Below, one piece after another: positions 1 to 9,166 of a stretch of DNA of 64,000 nt (the first letter of the stretch is position 1; each line of letters opens with the position of its first letter). Under the pieces are notes generated by a model that was not told the origin of the DNA, ran no database searches, and saw only the letters and a list, made by a program, of their open reading frames with translations. This DNA comes from Achromobacter anxifer (GTDB lineage: Bacteria > Pseudomonadota > Gammaproteobacteria > Burkholderiales > Burkholderiaceae_B). A program made the translations under genes and the position numbers. The DNA lies in the NCBI RefSeq assembly GCF_903652925.1, contig NZ_CAHLAR010000004.1, forward strand, positions 310,001-374,000. The letters run 5' to 3'.

Positions 1-186
1 GGCGACCTTGCCGCCGAAGTCCTCAACCGCCATGCGGACCGCCATTTCGGAGCCCAGGCCGCCCAGGTCCGAATAGATGCCGGAACGGTCGTTGGATACG
101 CCCAGGCGGACCACGTCGGACTGGGCATGGGCCGCGCAGGCGGCCAGCGAGGCGGCCAGCGCCGCCAACAGGGGTTTGATACGCAT
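1..186 (-). CDS. Periplasmic ABC substrate-binding protein, LivK-like (5' part only)
   Basis: Only the first 62 codons are inside the window; the gene continues past base 1. They encode a cleavable signal peptide (MRIKPLLAALAASLAACAAHAQ, probably cut after AHA) and then SDVVRLGVSNDRSGIYSDLG, the usual opening of type I periplasmic binding proteins of branched-chain amino acid or amide ABC importers. The start has a good GGGAGG ribosome site 8 bases upstream. The gene is divergent from an IclR regulator at 416, and two palindromes lie between them, so the importer is probably under that regulator. The substrate cannot be told from this fragment. Confidence 0.8.
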   Translation of the reverse strand, partial: MRIKPLLAALAASLAACAAHAQSDVVRLGVSNDRSGIYSDLGGLGSEMAVRMAVEDFGGKVA

Positions 187-283
187 CTGCTTGCCTCCCG
201 GCCCGGGGCGGGCCGAATTATCGGTTTTCGTTGGGATGCCGTGTATCTGCTTGCGGGGCGCCAGTTCTCCATCTGGCTGAAAA

Positions 284-305
284 TTATTTCATATTGGTGA
301 AATAA
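284..305. promoter_or_regulatory. Inverted-repeat operator candidate (TTATTTCA-N6-TGAAATAA)
   Basis: A perfect 8-bp inverted repeat with a 6-bp spacer sits midway between the divergent binding-protein and IclR genes. Its AT-rich arms stand out in GC-rich DNA. IclR proteins bind such palindromes in the intergenic region they share with their target, so this is a likely operator. Binding is inferred. Confidence 0.55.
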
Positions 306-327
306 AATTCCTGTGCAAGAATTTAGG

Positions 328-341
328 TTCATGTACATGAA
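328..341. promoter_or_regulatory. Second palindrome, TTCATGTACATGAA
   Basis: A perfect 14-bp palindrome lies 22 bp beyond the first inverted repeat and 74 bp before the IclR start codon. It shares the TTCA/TGAA half-site ends with the 284-305 repeat, so the two could be paired operators for the same regulator. Confidence 0.45.
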
Positions 342-415
342 AAGTCAACATAGTGGATTTCCCAAGCCCGGCGCTTACGCCAGGCGGCCGGAAACCTCGC
401 GGGAGGGCCGCCGTC

Positions 416-1156
416 ATGGAAGTGAAGCTGGTCGCAAGAACGCTGGAACTGATCGAACTGTTCGCCCAGGAGCGCCGTCCGATGCCGCTGACCGAGCTGG
501 CTCAAGGCCTGGATGCGCCCATGTCCAGTTGCCTGGCGCTGGTGCGCACGCTGGTGGCGCGCGGCTACCTGTACGAGGTGCGGCGCCGCGCGGGCTATTA
601 CCCCACGCCGAAGCTGCAAGCCCTGTCCGGCCAGATCCAGGCGGGCGATCCCTGGATGGAGCGTGTGCGTCCGCAGTTGGCCGCGCTGCGCGACGCGGCC
701 AATGAAACAGTGATGCTGGGGAAGATCCAGGATGGCGCGGTGCTGTTCCTGGACGTGGCGGAATCCACGCAGCCGGTGCACTACGCCACCCGCCCGGGGG
801 GGCGGCGGCCTTTGCATACCAGCGCAGTGGCCAAGGCGATTCTGGCGCGCTTGCCGCCAGCCGAACGCGAGAGCGTGCTGGCCGAGCCCAAATACGAACG
901 CTACACGGAGCGCACCCTGGTTACGCGCCAGGCGCTGCTGGACGAAGTGGAGCGGACGGCGGCCAGGGGCTGGGCGGAGAACGCCGGCGAAAGCGTGGCC
1001 GACCTGACCGGACTGGCCGTCGCGCTGGACCTGGGCGGGGAGTGGTATGCGCTATGCATGGCGGGCCCCACATCGCGTCTGGCCGAAAGGCGGGGGGAGA
1101 ACGTGCGCTTTCTGAGCGAGGCGGCGGACGCCATCCGTCTCGGCCGCGAAAGCTAG
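416..1156 (+). CDS. IclR-family transcriptional regulator
   Basis: The 246-residue product has an N-terminal winged helix (about residues 5-60, with LTELAQGLDAPMSSCLALVR as helix-turn-helix) and a C-terminal IclR effector domain (about 75-240, including LHTSAVAKAILA, a conserved IclR stretch). The ATG at 416 was chosen because GGGAGG lies just upstream and the protein then begins directly at the DNA-binding domain; an in-frame ATG at 353 has no such support. It is divergent from the binding-protein gene at 1-186 and probably controls it through the palindromes between them. Confidence 0.85.
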   Translation: MEVKLVARTLELIELFAQERRPMPLTELAQGLDAPMSSCLALVRTLVARGYLYEVRRRAGYYPTPKLQALSGQIQAGDPWMERVRPQLAALRDAANETVMLGKIQDGAVLFLDVAESTQPVHYATRPGGRRPLHTSAVAKAILARLPPAERESVLAEPKYERYTERTLVTRQALLDEVERTAARGWAENAGESVADLTGLAVALDLGGEWYALCMAGPTSRLAERRGENVRFLSEAADAIRLGRES

Positions 1157-1163
1157 GATCTGC

Positions 1164-1206
<43 letters not shown>

Positions 1207-1238
1207 CGCGCCCGAACCGCGCACTGACCGCGGCAGGC

Positions 1239-2204
1239 TCACGAACCGCGGCGCATCAGCGTGGACTTGCCGAACAGGCTTTCGATCAGGTCCACCGCCA
1301 GCTCGGCGGTCTTGTTGCGCACGTCGAAGGCCGGGTTCAGTTCGACCACGTCCAACGAACGCATCAGGCCGGTGTCCGCGATCATTTCCATGCAGAGCTG
1401 GGCTTCACGGTAGGTGGGGCCGCCGGCCACGGTGGTGCCCACGCCCGGAGCAATTTCCGGGTCCAGGAAGTCCACGTCGAAGCTCACGTGCAGATGGGTG
1501 TCGGCGTCCAGTCCGGCCAGCGCTGATTCCATGGTGGCGCGCATGCCCATCTCGTCCAGGTAGCGCATGTCGAAGACTTCCAGGCCGGCCTCATGCACCA
1601 GGCGCTTTTCGCCCTGGTCCACGCTGCGTATGCCGATCTGGCGCACCCAGCCGGGTTCGATGTCCGGCGTCTGACCGGACAGGCCAGTGATCTGCTCGGG
1701 GCCGTAGCCGCACAGGCAGGCCACGGGCATGCCGTGGATATTGCCGGTGGGCGTCAGGGCATTGGTATTGAAGTCGGCGTGGGCGTCGAGCCACAGCACC
1801 CGCAATTTCTTGCCGGCTTCGCGGCAGTGGCGCGCCACCGCGCTGATCGAGCCTATGCCCAGGCAGTGGTCGCCGCCCAGCAGGATGGGCAGATGGCCCT
1901 GGCCCAGTTCGTCGTAGACGGCGGCGTGCACCGCGCGGTTCCAGGCGGCGACTTCTTCCAGATGGCGATAGCCTTGCACCGGCGGCTGCCAGGGATTGGC
2001 CGGTCCGTAGAGGTTGCCGCGATCGGTCACCAGGAAGCCCTGGGCTTCGATGACCGGGCCGATATCCGCCACGCGCAAGGCTTCCGGGCCCATGGAAGCG
2101 CCGCGCGCGCCGGCGCCTATGTCGGTCGGGGCGCCGATGAGGGTAACGTGTTGGGGCAGGTTGGCGGTGTTCTGCAAGGCGCGGACTCCGGGTAAAAAAG
2201 ACAT
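1239..2204 (-). CDS. rocF: Arginase
   Basis: Hydrolyses L-arginine to ornithine and urea in the cytoplasm with a binuclear manganese centre. The ureohydrolase metal ligands are visible: GGDHCLG, the DAHADFN block (D-x-H-x-D) and SFDVDFLDP (D-x-D), in that order. Length, 321 residues, is normal for bacterial arginases. The ATG at 2204 was chosen because it overlaps the stop of the upstream aminotransferase as TGATG, which implies translational coupling; a longer frame starting at 2240 would run far into that gene. Together with rocD it makes the arginine-to-glutamate-semialdehyde route. Confidence 0.93.
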   Translation of the reverse strand: MSFLPGVRALQNTANLPQHVTLIGAPTDIGAGARGASMGPEALRVADIGPVIEAQGFLVTDRGNLYGPANPWQPPVQGYRHLEEVAAWNRAVHAAVYDELGQGHLPILLGGDHCLGIGSISAVARHCREAGKKLRVLWLDAHADFNTNALTPTGNIHGMPVACLCGYGPEQITGLSGQTPDIEPGWVRQIGIRSVDQGEKRLVHEAGLEVFDMRYLDEMGMRATMESALAGLDADTHLHVSFDVDFLDPEIAPGVGTTVAGGPTYREAQLCMEMIADTGLMRSLDVVELNPAFDVRNKTAELAVDLIESLFGKSTLMRRGS

Positions 2205-3439
2205 CAAGGAGCGGATAGTACCGCGGCAAGTTGATCGCAAGCCCAGTCGATCTGCTCGCGGGTCACGATCAGGGGCGGCGACAGGCGCAGGGTGTGGCCA
2301 TGCGTGTCCTTGACCAGCATGCCGCGCGCCTGCAGGCGTTCACACCACAGGCGCGCGCCACCGGCGTCGGGCTCCAGCTCCACGGCCAGCATCAGGCCGC
2401 GGCCGCGTACCTCGCGCACCGGACCGGGCAGGGCGCGCAGGCGTTCCAGGAAGTACGCGCCCATGGCCGCGGCGTTTTCGATCATGCCTTCCTCGGTCAG
2501 CACCCGCAGCGCGGCGCGCGCGATGGCGCAGGCCAGCGGATTGCCGCCAAAGGTGCTGCCGTGCTGGCCGGGCTGGAACACGCCCAGCACGTCGGCATTG
2601 GACAGCACGGCGGACACCGGATAGAAGCCTCCCGACAACGCCTTGCCGATCAGGGTGACATCGGCCTCGATGCCTTCGTGCTCCTCGGCCAGCAGCTTGC
2701 CGGTGCGGCCCAGGCCGGTCTGGATTTCGTCCAGTATCAGCGTGATGCCGCGTTCGGTGCAGCATTGGCGCACCCGCGTGAAATAACCCGCCGGCGGCAG
2801 GATCACGCCGGCCTCGCCCTGTATCGGTTCCACCAGGAACGCCACGGTATTGGGCGTGATGGCGGCTTCGAAGGCTTCGTAATCGCCGAAGGGGACGATC
2901 TTGAAGCCCGGCGCGAATGGCCCGTAGTGGCCATAGGCGTCGGGGTCGGTCGAGAAGCCGACGATGCCCAGCGTGCGGCCGTGAAAGTTGTTGGCGCAGA
3001 CGATGATCTCGGCCTGGCCCTCGGGCACGCCGCGCACCTCGTAGCCCCATTTGCGCACGGCCTTGATCGCGGTTTCGACGGCTTCCGCGCCGCTGTTCAT
3101 GGGCAGGATCTTGTGCGCGCCGGTCAGCCGCGCCAGGTCTTCGTAGAACGGCGCCATCTGGTCATGGCGGAAGGCGCGCGAGGTCAGCGTGAGTTTTTGC
3201 GCCTGTTCGACCATCGCGGCCAGGATGGCCGGATGGCAATGGCCCTGGTTGACGGCCGAATAGGCCGACAGGCAATCCAGGTACTTGCGTCCGTCCACGT
3301 CGTAGAGCCAGACGCCGCTGCCGCGCGCGATCACCACATCGAGGGGATGGTAGTTGTGCGCGCCGAGCTGGTCTTCGACGAGGTCGCGGTGGCTGGCGGC
3401 GGATCCGTCGCCGGAGGGGGTATTCAATACCGCGCTCAT
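2204..3439 (-). CDS. rocD: Ornithine--oxo-acid aminotransferase
   Basis: A PLP-dependent class III aminotransferase that converts ornithine and 2-oxoglutarate to glutamate-5-semialdehyde and glutamate. Visible marks are [11 protein letters not shown] (cofactor phosphate region), the NNFHGRT block, [15 protein letters not shown] (PLP-binding Asp) and [15 protein letters not shown], where the Lys is the Schiff-base residue. The 411-residue length fits. The ATG at 3439 has GGGAG seven bases upstream. Its stop overlaps the arginase start, so the two form one operon whose products act in sequence, arginase supplying ornithine. Confidence 0.93.
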   Translation of the reverse strand: MSAVLNTPSGDGSAASHRDLVEDQLGAHNYHPLDVVIARGSGVWLYDVDGRKYLDCLSAYSAVNQGHCHPAILAAMVEQAQKLTLTSRAFRHDQMAPFYEDLARLTGAHKILPMNSGAEAVETAIKAVRKWGYEVRGVPEGQAEIIVCANNFHGRTLGIVGFSTDPDAYGHYGPFAPGFKIVPFGDYEAFEAAITPNTVAFLVEPIQGEAGVILPPAGYFTRVRQCCTERGITLILDEIQTGLGRTGKLLAEEHEGIEADVTLIGKALSGGFYPVSAVLSNADVLGVFQPGQHGSTFGGNPLACAIARAALRVLTEEGMIENAAAMGAYFLERLRALPGPVREVRGRGLMLAVELEPDAGGARLWCERLQARGMLVKDTHGHTLRLSPPLIVTREQIDWACDQLAAVLSAP

Positions 3440-3598
3440 GAGCGTCTCCCGAGGAGGTATTGCATCCATCTTAGCGCCGCGAGCCGGTCCCGGACATTGC
3501 CATTGCATGACAAAGGCCATTACCGGCTGCGGCAGTGCGCTGCTGCACAATAGCGGCTGCGCCGGGCGATGCCCCGATTTCTTTCCTGGAAGGTCCCT

Positions 3599-4420
3599 AT
3601 GTTCTTGCCTCAACTGTTTACCAAACTCGCGCGCGGCGCGGCCGCGGCCGGCCTGGCCCTGGCCTGCGTAGCGAATGCCTCGGCGCAGGACAAGCCTTTG
3701 CGCATCGGCGTGATCCCCAGCGTCGCCAACGCCGCCACCGAACTGGCGATTGCCCAGGCCAAGAAGGAAGGGCTGGAGGTCAAGCTGGTGGAATTCAACG
3801 ACTGGGTGCTGCCCAACATCGCGGTGGCCGATGGCTCGGTGGACGCGAACTTCTTCCAGCACGAACCGTTCCTGGAGTTGTTCAACCAGCGCCGCGGCGC
3901 GGACTTGAAGCCCATCGCCTACGGCTATTCCACCACCATCGGCCTGTTTTCCAAGAAGCTGAAGAAGGGCGACCCGATGCCGGACGGCGCCACCATCGCG
4001 GTGCCAAACGACCCGGTCAATACGGGCCGCGCGCTGCTGTTGCTGGAGTCCATCGGGCTGATCAAGCTCAAGCCCGGCGTGGCACATCAGGCCAGCCTGC
4101 AGGACGTGGTGTCGAACCCCAAGAAGCTGAAGTTCGTGCCGATCGAGGGCTCGCAGTCGGCGCGCACTTTCGACGACGTGACGGCCTCGGTTACCTACAC
4201 GACCTTCGCCAAGCAGGCCGGCCTGAACGAAAAGGACGGCCTGGCCTTCGACAATACCGATCCCGCCAACGTGCGGCGCTATGCGATCCGCTGGGTGACC
4301 ACGCCGGCCCGCGCGCAGGACCCGCGCCTGCTGAAGTTCATTTCGATCTACCAGAACTCGCCCGAGGTGAAGGCCAAGCTGCGCAGCCTGTATGGCGATC
4401 TGATCGACTTTCCCTGGTAG
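3599..4420 (+). CDS. MetQ/NlpA-family substrate-binding protein
   Basis: A 273-residue periplasmic binding protein of the NlpA (methionine ABC importer) family. A signal peptide (about residues 1-29, ending ANASA) is followed by [14 protein letters not shown], then [11 protein letters not shown] and the [17 protein letters not shown] stretch typical of MetQ. A Cys in the signal region (LALAC) is a poor lipobox, so the protein may be soluble rather than a lipoprotein. The ATG at 3599 has GGAAGG upstream. No MetN ATPase or MetI permease gene lies beside it, so it either serves a distant transporter or has another ligand. Divergent from rocD. Confidence 0.88.
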   Translation: MFLPQLFTKLARGAAAAGLALACVANASAQDKPLRIGVIPSVANAATELAIAQAKKEGLEVKLVEFNDWVLPNIAVADGSVDANFFQHEPFLELFNQRRGADLKPIAYGYSTTIGLFSKKLKKGDPMPDGATIAVPNDPVNTGRALLLLESIGLIKLKPGVAHQASLQDVVSNPKKLKFVPIEGSQSARTFDDVTASVTYTTFAKQAGLNEKDGLAFDNTDPANVRRYAIRWVTTPARAQDPRLLKFISIYQNSPEVKAKLRSLYGDLIDFPW

Positions 4421-4435
4421 CCCGGCGCGGCGGCG

Positions 4436-5374
4436 CTATCCGGCGCGCGCCAGCGCAGCCAGCAGGTTGCGCGCCGCGGCCACGCCCATATTGACGTAGG
4501 CCGCGCTGGTGACGCCGCCTATGTGCGGGCTTAGGACGATGCGCGGCTCCTGCTGGAAAGGATGGCCGGCGGCCATGGGCTCGACCGCGAAGCTGTCCAG
4601 GCCGGCAGCCTGCACGCGGCCCGAACGCACGGCCTGCAGCAGCGCTTCTTCATCCACCAGGCCGCCGCGCGCGGTGTTCACCAGGATCATCCCGGGCTTG
4701 CACTGCGCCAGCGTCGACGCATTGACCATGGCTCGGTTCTCGTCAGTGAGCGGGCAGTGCAGGGAGACCACGTCGGCTTCGCGCCAGATCTCTTCCAGCG
4801 GCACGCGCGCGATATGTTCCGGCAGGCTCTGCGCATAAGGGTCGAAACCAATCACGCGCATGTTCATGCCATGCGCCATGGCGGCCATGCGCTGGCCGAT
4901 GGCCCCCAGGCCGATCAAGCCGATGGTCTTGCCGCCCAGTTCAAGGCTCTTGTGCGTGGACTTGTCCCAATGACCTGCACGCATGCGCTGGTCCAGTCCT
5001 ACCAGCGACTTGGCGCATGCCAGCAGCAGCGTCAGCGCCTGTTCGGCCACGGCGGCGGCGTTCACACCGACCGCGGCTTCGACCCGGATGCCGCGCTGGG
5101 CGGCCGCGGCCTTGTCGATGGTGTCGGTCCCGCTACCGTGCTTGGAGATCACGCGCAAGGCGGGCGCCGCGTCCATCGCGGACGCGCCCACCTTGCTGTA
5201 GCGCACGATGATGGCGACGGGATTATGCTTGCGGCATAGCTCGACGATGCCGTCTTCGGTCGGCGTCTTGCCGGCAAAGACCAGTTCGAAATCCTGTAGC
5301 AGCGCGAGCGCCTCGGGCGCGAGGTCGGCCGCGGTCACGACGATGGCGGGCTTGCCCGCAGCGCGGCTGTTCAC
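4436..5374 (-). CDS. D-2-hydroxyacid dehydrogenase (phosphoglycerate dehydrogenase-like)
   Basis: An NAD(P)-dependent D-isomer 2-hydroxyacid dehydrogenase of 312 residues. It shows the Rossmann motif GLIGLGAIGQRMA and the catalytic trio in order: Arg in LVNTARGGLVDEE, Glu in GLDSFAVEP and His in LSPHIGG. It has no C-terminal ACT regulatory domain, unlike many SerA proteins, so it probably acts in catabolism rather than serine synthesis. The start is GTG at 5374, overlapping the RraA-like stop as GTGA, which argues for coupled translation. Last gene of a Bug-RraA-dehydrogenase operon. The true substrate is unknown. Confidence 0.87.
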   Translation of the reverse strand: MNSRAAGKPAIVVTAADLAPEALALLQDFELVFAGKTPTEDGIVELCRKHNPVAIIVRYSKVGASAMDAAPALRVISKHGSGTDTIDKAAAAQRGIRVEAAVGVNAAAVAEQALTLLLACAKSLVGLDQRMRAGHWDKSTHKSLELGGKTIGLIGLGAIGQRMAAMAHGMNMRVIGFDPYAQSLPEHIARVPLEEIWREADVVSLHCPLTDENRAMVNASTLAQCKPGMILVNTARGGLVDEEALLQAVRSGRVQAAGLDSFAVEPMAAGHPFQQEPRIVLSPHIGGVTSAAYVNMGVAAARNLLAALARAG

Positions 5375-6054
5375 AGCGTTTCCCCTTCCTTCAGGACGCC
5401 GGCCGCGCGCAGGGCGGCCGCCAGCCATTTGGCCTCGGTGTCGCCTGCCTGGATGGCGGCGATGCGCTCGGCTTCGTCACGCACCTTCTTTTCCGCGACG
5501 GGCAGCAGGGCTTCGATCTTGCCGCGTTCAACCGCCACCACGCCGTCGGCATCGCCGATGATGAAGTCGCCGGGATGGACGGTCACGCCGCCCACCGACA
5601 CGGGATGGCCGATGCGGCCGGGCACGTTCTTGGTCGGACCGTTGGGATTGGCGCCGGCGGCGAACACCGGGTAGTCCATGTCTATGATTTCCGCCGTGTC
5701 GCGCGCCGCGCCGTCCATCACCACGCCGGCCAGGCCCAGCTTGCGGCAGGCGTGCATCATGATGGTGCCCATCAGCGCCGCGCTGAGGTCGCCCTTGCCG
5801 TCGATCACCAGCACGTCGCCCGGCCTGGCCAGGGAGATTGCCGCGTGGATCATAAGGTTGTCGCCGGGGCGCACTTCAACGGTCAGCGCCGGGCCGGCCA
5901 GCTTCATGCCGGGATGCAGCGGACGGATGCGGCCGTTGAGCGCGCCGCGCCGGCCCGCCACGTCGGCCAGAATGGCGGGTTGCAGAGCCGCGGCGCGGCG
6001 CACGATGTCGGCGCCGACGCGGGGAAAGTCCTTGATGATGTCCTGATTGGCCAT
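5371..6054 (-). CDS. RraA-family protein, probable 4-hydroxy-4-methyl-2-oxoglutarate aldolase type
   Basis: The 227-residue product belongs to the RraA/HMG-aldolase fold. It has GPALTVEVRPGDNLMIHAA, the GDVLVIDGKGD loop, GVVMDGAARDTAEI (Arg and Asp used for oxyanion and metal binding) and PGDFIIGDADGVVAV. In this family catabolic members are metal-dependent aldolases or oxaloacetate decarboxylases, whereas E. coli RraA inhibits RNase E. Placement between a solute receptor and a hydroxyacid dehydrogenase favours the aldolase or decarboxylase role. The start has AGGAA upstream. Confidence 0.85.
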   Translation of the reverse strand: MANQDIIKDFPRVGADIVRRAAALQPAILADVAGRRGALNGRIRPLHPGMKLAGPALTVEVRPGDNLMIHAAISLARPGDVLVIDGKGDLSAALMGTIMMHACRKLGLAGVVMDGAARDTAEIIDMDYPVFAAGANPNGPTKNVPGRIGHPVSVGGVTVHPGDFIIGDADGVVAVERGKIEALLPVAEKKVRDEAERIAAIQAGDTEAKWLAAALRAAGVLKEGETL

Positions 6055-6097
6055 GAGTGTTCCTGTCGGGTTGGAGTATCTGCGGGACCGTGGCCTG

Positions 6098-7066
6098 TCA
6101 TTCGACCTTTGCGCCCGATTCCTTGACGATGGCGCCCCAGCGGACGCGGTCGTCGCGGATCAGCTTCGCGAAGTCCTCGGGCGTGCCGGTCAGCACGCGC
6201 GCGCCTTGCTCCTGGTACTTCACGCTCAGGTCCTTGGCCTGCAACGCCTTGTTGAACTCGGCGTTCAGGCGCTGCACGATGTCCTTGGGGGTGCCGGCCG
6301 GCGCGGCCAGGCCGAACCAGGTCACGGCCTCGAAGCCGGGAAAGCCGCGCTCGGCGATGGTGGGCACGTCGGGCATGTCGGGCACGCGCTGCGCCGAGGT
6401 CACCGCCAGCGCCCGCATCTTGCCGTTGCGCACGTGGCCGATGAGCGTCGGCACCGAGGACAGGTACATGTCGATCTGCCCGCCGATCAGGTCATTGGAG
6501 GCTTGCGCCGCGCCCTTGTAGGGAATGTGCGTGAGCTTGATGCCCGCGGCGTTCTGCAATTGCACCGCGGCCAGATGCGCCACGGTGCCGTTGCCCGAGC
6601 TGGCGAAGTTCAAGATTCCCGGCTTGGCCTTGGCCGCGGCAATCATGTCGTCGAAGGATTTGAGCGGCGAGTTGGCCGGCACCACGATCACGAGCGGCGC
6701 GTCCGCGACCAGGCCGATGGCGGTCAGGTCCTTTTCGGGATCGTAGGGCAGCTTGGAATACAGCGTGGGGTTGATCGCCAGATTGCTGGTCTGGCCCAGC
6801 ACCAGGGAGTAGCCGTCCGGCGCCGACTTGGCCACCGCGTCCACGCCGATGTTGCCGCCCGAACCGGGCCGGTTTTCCGTGACGATGTTCCAGCCGGTAT
6901 TGCCGGCCACCTTGATCGCGGCCTCGCGCGCCAGCACGTCGGTTCCGCCTCCGGGCGGGAACGGCACGATCAGGCGGATGGGTTTGTCGGGGTAGCCCTG
7001 AGCCGCGCCCAGGCCGCTTACGCACACCAGGGCCAGGCCGGCCAGCACACGCGCAATCTGTTTCAT
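6098..7066 (-). CDS. Bug-family (TctC-like) periplasmic solute receptor
   Basis: A 322-residue tripartite tricarboxylate transporter receptor. The signal peptide (MKQIARVLAGLALVCVSGLG, cut near GAAQG) is followed by the family signature YPDKPIRLIVPFPPGGGTD, then ENRPGSGGNIGVDAVAKS and the HIPYKGAAQASNDLIGGQID block. Bug proteins capture organic acids; their TctA/TctB membrane partners are not in this window. First gene of the operon with the RraA-like and hydroxyacid dehydrogenase genes, so the ligand is probably the acid these enzymes process. Start has GGAG 8 bases upstream. Confidence 0.93.
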   Translation of the reverse strand: MKQIARVLAGLALVCVSGLGAAQGYPDKPIRLIVPFPPGGGTDVLAREAAIKVAGNTGWNIVTENRPGSGGNIGVDAVAKSAPDGYSLVLGQTSNLAINPTLYSKLPYDPEKDLTAIGLVADAPLVIVVPANSPLKSFDDMIAAAKAKPGILNFASSGNGTVAHLAAVQLQNAAGIKLTHIPYKGAAQASNDLIGGQIDMYLSSVPTLIGHVRNGKMRALAVTSAQRVPDMPDVPTIAERGFPGFEAVTWFGLAAPAGTPKDIVQRLNAEFNKALQAKDLSVKYQEQGARVLTGTPEDFAKLIRDDRVRWGAIVKESGAKVE

Positions 7067-7157
7067 GGTTAGTCTCCGTTTTGTTTTTTGGTGCGTGCAT
7101 TCTGGAGAGTTGTTCCGCGTAATACAATGCAAGTTCGTTAGATGAAACGTGTTGCGC

Positions 7158-7889
7158 ATGATGAACGATGATCCGATCCATGACCCAGACGAATCCCAGG
7201 CCGAGGAAGGCGTGGTGGCCGTGCGCCGCGCGATGCGGATCCTGGAGGCTTTTGGCGTGGACGACGCCCACCTGACACTGGCCGAACTGAGCCGGCGCAC
7301 CGGTTGCCACCGCTCCACGGTGTTGCGCCTGGCGCGCACGCTGGCCATGGACGACTACCTGGCGCAGAGGCCGGATGGAACATGGCGGCTGGCGCGCGCC
7401 GCCGGCTGGCTGGGCGCCTGTTACCAGGCCACGTTCAATATCGCTGAAGTGGTGCAGCCGGTATTGCGCGAGCTGTCGGCGACTACCGGAGAAAGCGCGA
7501 CGTTCTATGTCCGCGAAGGCAAGCAGCGCATCTGCATGGCACGCGTCGAAGGCCCGAAATCCATCCGCCACCACGTGCGCGTCGGGGCCGCGCTGCCGCT
7601 GGAACTGGGCAGTCCCGGCCGTGTGCTGCTGGCGTTTTCAGGAGAGCCGGGCGAGCCCTATGAGTCGGTGCGCCGCGCGGGCTACATGATGTCGCTGGGC
7701 GAACGCGACGCGGAGGTGTCGAGCATCTCGGCGCCGGTCTATGGCATCAACTGGACCTTGCAGGGAGCGATCTGCATATCGGGGCCGATTTCGCGCCTGA
7801 CGGAGCAGGTGCTGCTCGAACTCAAGGACCCCGTGCTGGCCGCTGCCAGCCGGCTGTCGCGTTCGATGATGGGTGTCAGGCAGGGTTAG
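7158..7889 (+). CDS. IclR-family regulator of the Bug/RraA operon
   Basis: A 243-residue IclR protein: N-terminal winged helix (AVRRAMRILEAFGVDDAHL, then LTLAELSRRTGCHRSTVLRL) and C-terminal effector-binding domain with LELGSPGRVLLAF and ISAPVYG. Divergent from the Bug gene with 91 bp between starts, the common arrangement for an IclR regulator and its target. The ATG at 7158 is followed by a second ATG at 7161 and preceded by a GTG at 7149; none has a strong ribosome site, so the exact start is uncertain by a few codons. Confidence 0.87.
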   Translation: MMNDDPIHDPDESQAEEGVVAVRRAMRILEAFGVDDAHLTLAELSRRTGCHRSTVLRLARTLAMDDYLAQRPDGTWRLARAAGWLGACYQATFNIAEVVQPVLRELSATTGESATFYVREGKQRICMARVEGPKSIRHHVRVGAALPLELGSPGRVLLAFSGEPGEPYESVRRAGYMMSLGERDAEVSSISAPVYGINWTLQGAICISGPISRLTEQVLLELKDPVLAAASRLSRSMMGVRQG

Positions 7890-7945
7890 TTTTCGGCGGC
7901 GCTGGTGTCCGCCTTATGCCTGGACGACTGAATGTTGGTGCCGGC

Positions 7946-9142
7946 TCAGGCGGTCGCTTCGCCGCGCGCGGCGCGCCGGCCGTTCAGGCGCCAATGCAGG
8001 CCTAGCGCCGCGGCGGCCAGGGCGCTGGCCGCGGCCAGGCCCAAGGATTCGAAGCCGGCATGCGTGTAGATCGTGCCGGCAATGGCGGTGCCGACGCTGG
8101 CGCCAAGGTAGGTGGTGCAGGTGTTCAGGCCCAGCACCGCGCCGCGCTCTTCGGGGCGGGCCCGCGACAGCAGCAGCACCAGCAGGTTCAGGCTCAGTTG
8201 CGAGGCCGCGCCCCACAGCACGGCGATGGCCAGTACCGAGGCCAGCGCATGCGCGGCCGGCAGCAGCCCCAGATAGACCAGGGCGATGACGCCCAGCGCC
8301 AAGGGCAGGGCGCGGCGCGGACCCAGGCGCTCGATCAGCGGCGCGCCGGCCACGCCCGCCAGCAGAAAGCCGGCGCCATAGGCGAAGGCGATGAAGCCCA
8401 CTTGCCCGGCGGACAAGGCGAGCAAGCCGCGCACGTGATCCGCCAGGAAGGCGTACACGCCGTAGAACGCGGACGAGAACGCCAGGCAGCCCAGCAGCAG
8501 GGCCGGCACGTCGCGGTAGGACAGGGGCGCCAGCAGGCGCGACAGGCGCAGCGGCGCGGGGTTGGCGGCGCGGCGTTCCGGCAGCTTGCGCAGCCCCAGC
8601 ACAGCGATCGTGGCGCACAGCGCCAGCGCGCCATAGGTGGCGCGCCAGCCCACAGCATCGGAAATCAGCGCCGACAATGGCACTCCCGCGACCAGCGACA
8701 CGGACCAGCCCGCGATGACGCGGCCCAGCGTGCGCGCCTCCTGTCCCGGCTGCGCGATCAGCGCGGCCGAACCATACGCGGCGGGCAGGATGACGCCCGC
8801 GGCCGCGCCGGCCAGCGCCTGCGCCAGCGTCAGCACGATCCAGTGCGGCGCGCAGGCGGACAGGATCAGCGCGGCGATCAGCGCCGCCATCGCGCCCAGC
8901 AGCGAGCGGCGAATGCCGATGCGGTCGATGCGGGCGGCCAGGAAGAAGGCGCTGGCCGCGGTCGCGGCGCCGTAAGCGGAAATGGCGGTGCTGATGGTCA
9001 GCGGCGAGGTGGAGTAGGAGCGCGCCACGTCGCTCAGGATGGGGCTCAGGGCCAGGCCGTTGGAGCCGACGACGCTGACGGCGAACATCAGGGCGGGCAC
9101 GGGAGAGGTCTGGCGGGCGCTGCGGGTGCTACGGTTATGCAT
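7946..9142 (-). CDS. MFS transporter (drug/metabolite efflux type)
   Basis: A 398-residue major facilitator with about 12 hydrophobic segments. Features include an early Pro-containing first helix (ALSPILSDVARSYS), a loop 2-3 motif A variant (ARIDRIGIRRSLLGA) and a second motif-A-like loop, ERLGPRRALPLAL, marking the two halves. The length and lack of added domains fit the DHA1 12-helix drug-efflux branch. It is divergent from an Lrp/AsnC regulator, and an AT-rich palindrome lies just outside its start codon, so the regulator probably controls it. Confidence 0.85.
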   Translation of the reverse strand: MHNRSTRSARQTSPVPALMFAVSVVGSNGLALSPILSDVARSYSTSPLTISTAISAYGAATAASAFFLAARIDRIGIRRSLLGAMAALIAALILSACAPHWIVLTLAQALAGAAAGVILPAAYGSAALIAQPGQEARTLGRVIAGWSVSLVAGVPLSALISDAVGWRATYGALALCATIAVLGLRKLPERRAANPAPLRLSRLLAPLSYRDVPALLLGCLAFSSAFYGVYAFLADHVRGLLALSAGQVGFIAFAYGAGFLLAGVAGAPLIERLGPRRALPLALGVIALVYLGLLPAAHALASVLAIAVLWGAASQLSLNLLVLLLSRARPEERGAVLGLNTCTTYLGASVGTAIAGTIYTHAGFESLGLAAASALAAAALGLHWRLNGRRAARGEATA

Positions 9143-9148
9143 CGCCGA

Positions 9149-9166
9149 ATTTTATTGGAATAAAAT
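9149..9166. promoter_or_regulatory. AT-rich palindrome (ATTTTATT-N2-AATAAAAT), Lrp-type operator candidate
   Basis: A perfect 8+8 inverted repeat starts 7 bp upstream of the MFS start codon and lies 68 bp before the Lrp/AsnC gene. A second, shorter match to its core (TTATTCCATAA) is at 9189-9199, on the Lrp side. Lrp-family proteins bind several spaced AT-rich palindromes, so these are likely sites for autoregulation and MFS control. Confidence 0.6.
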
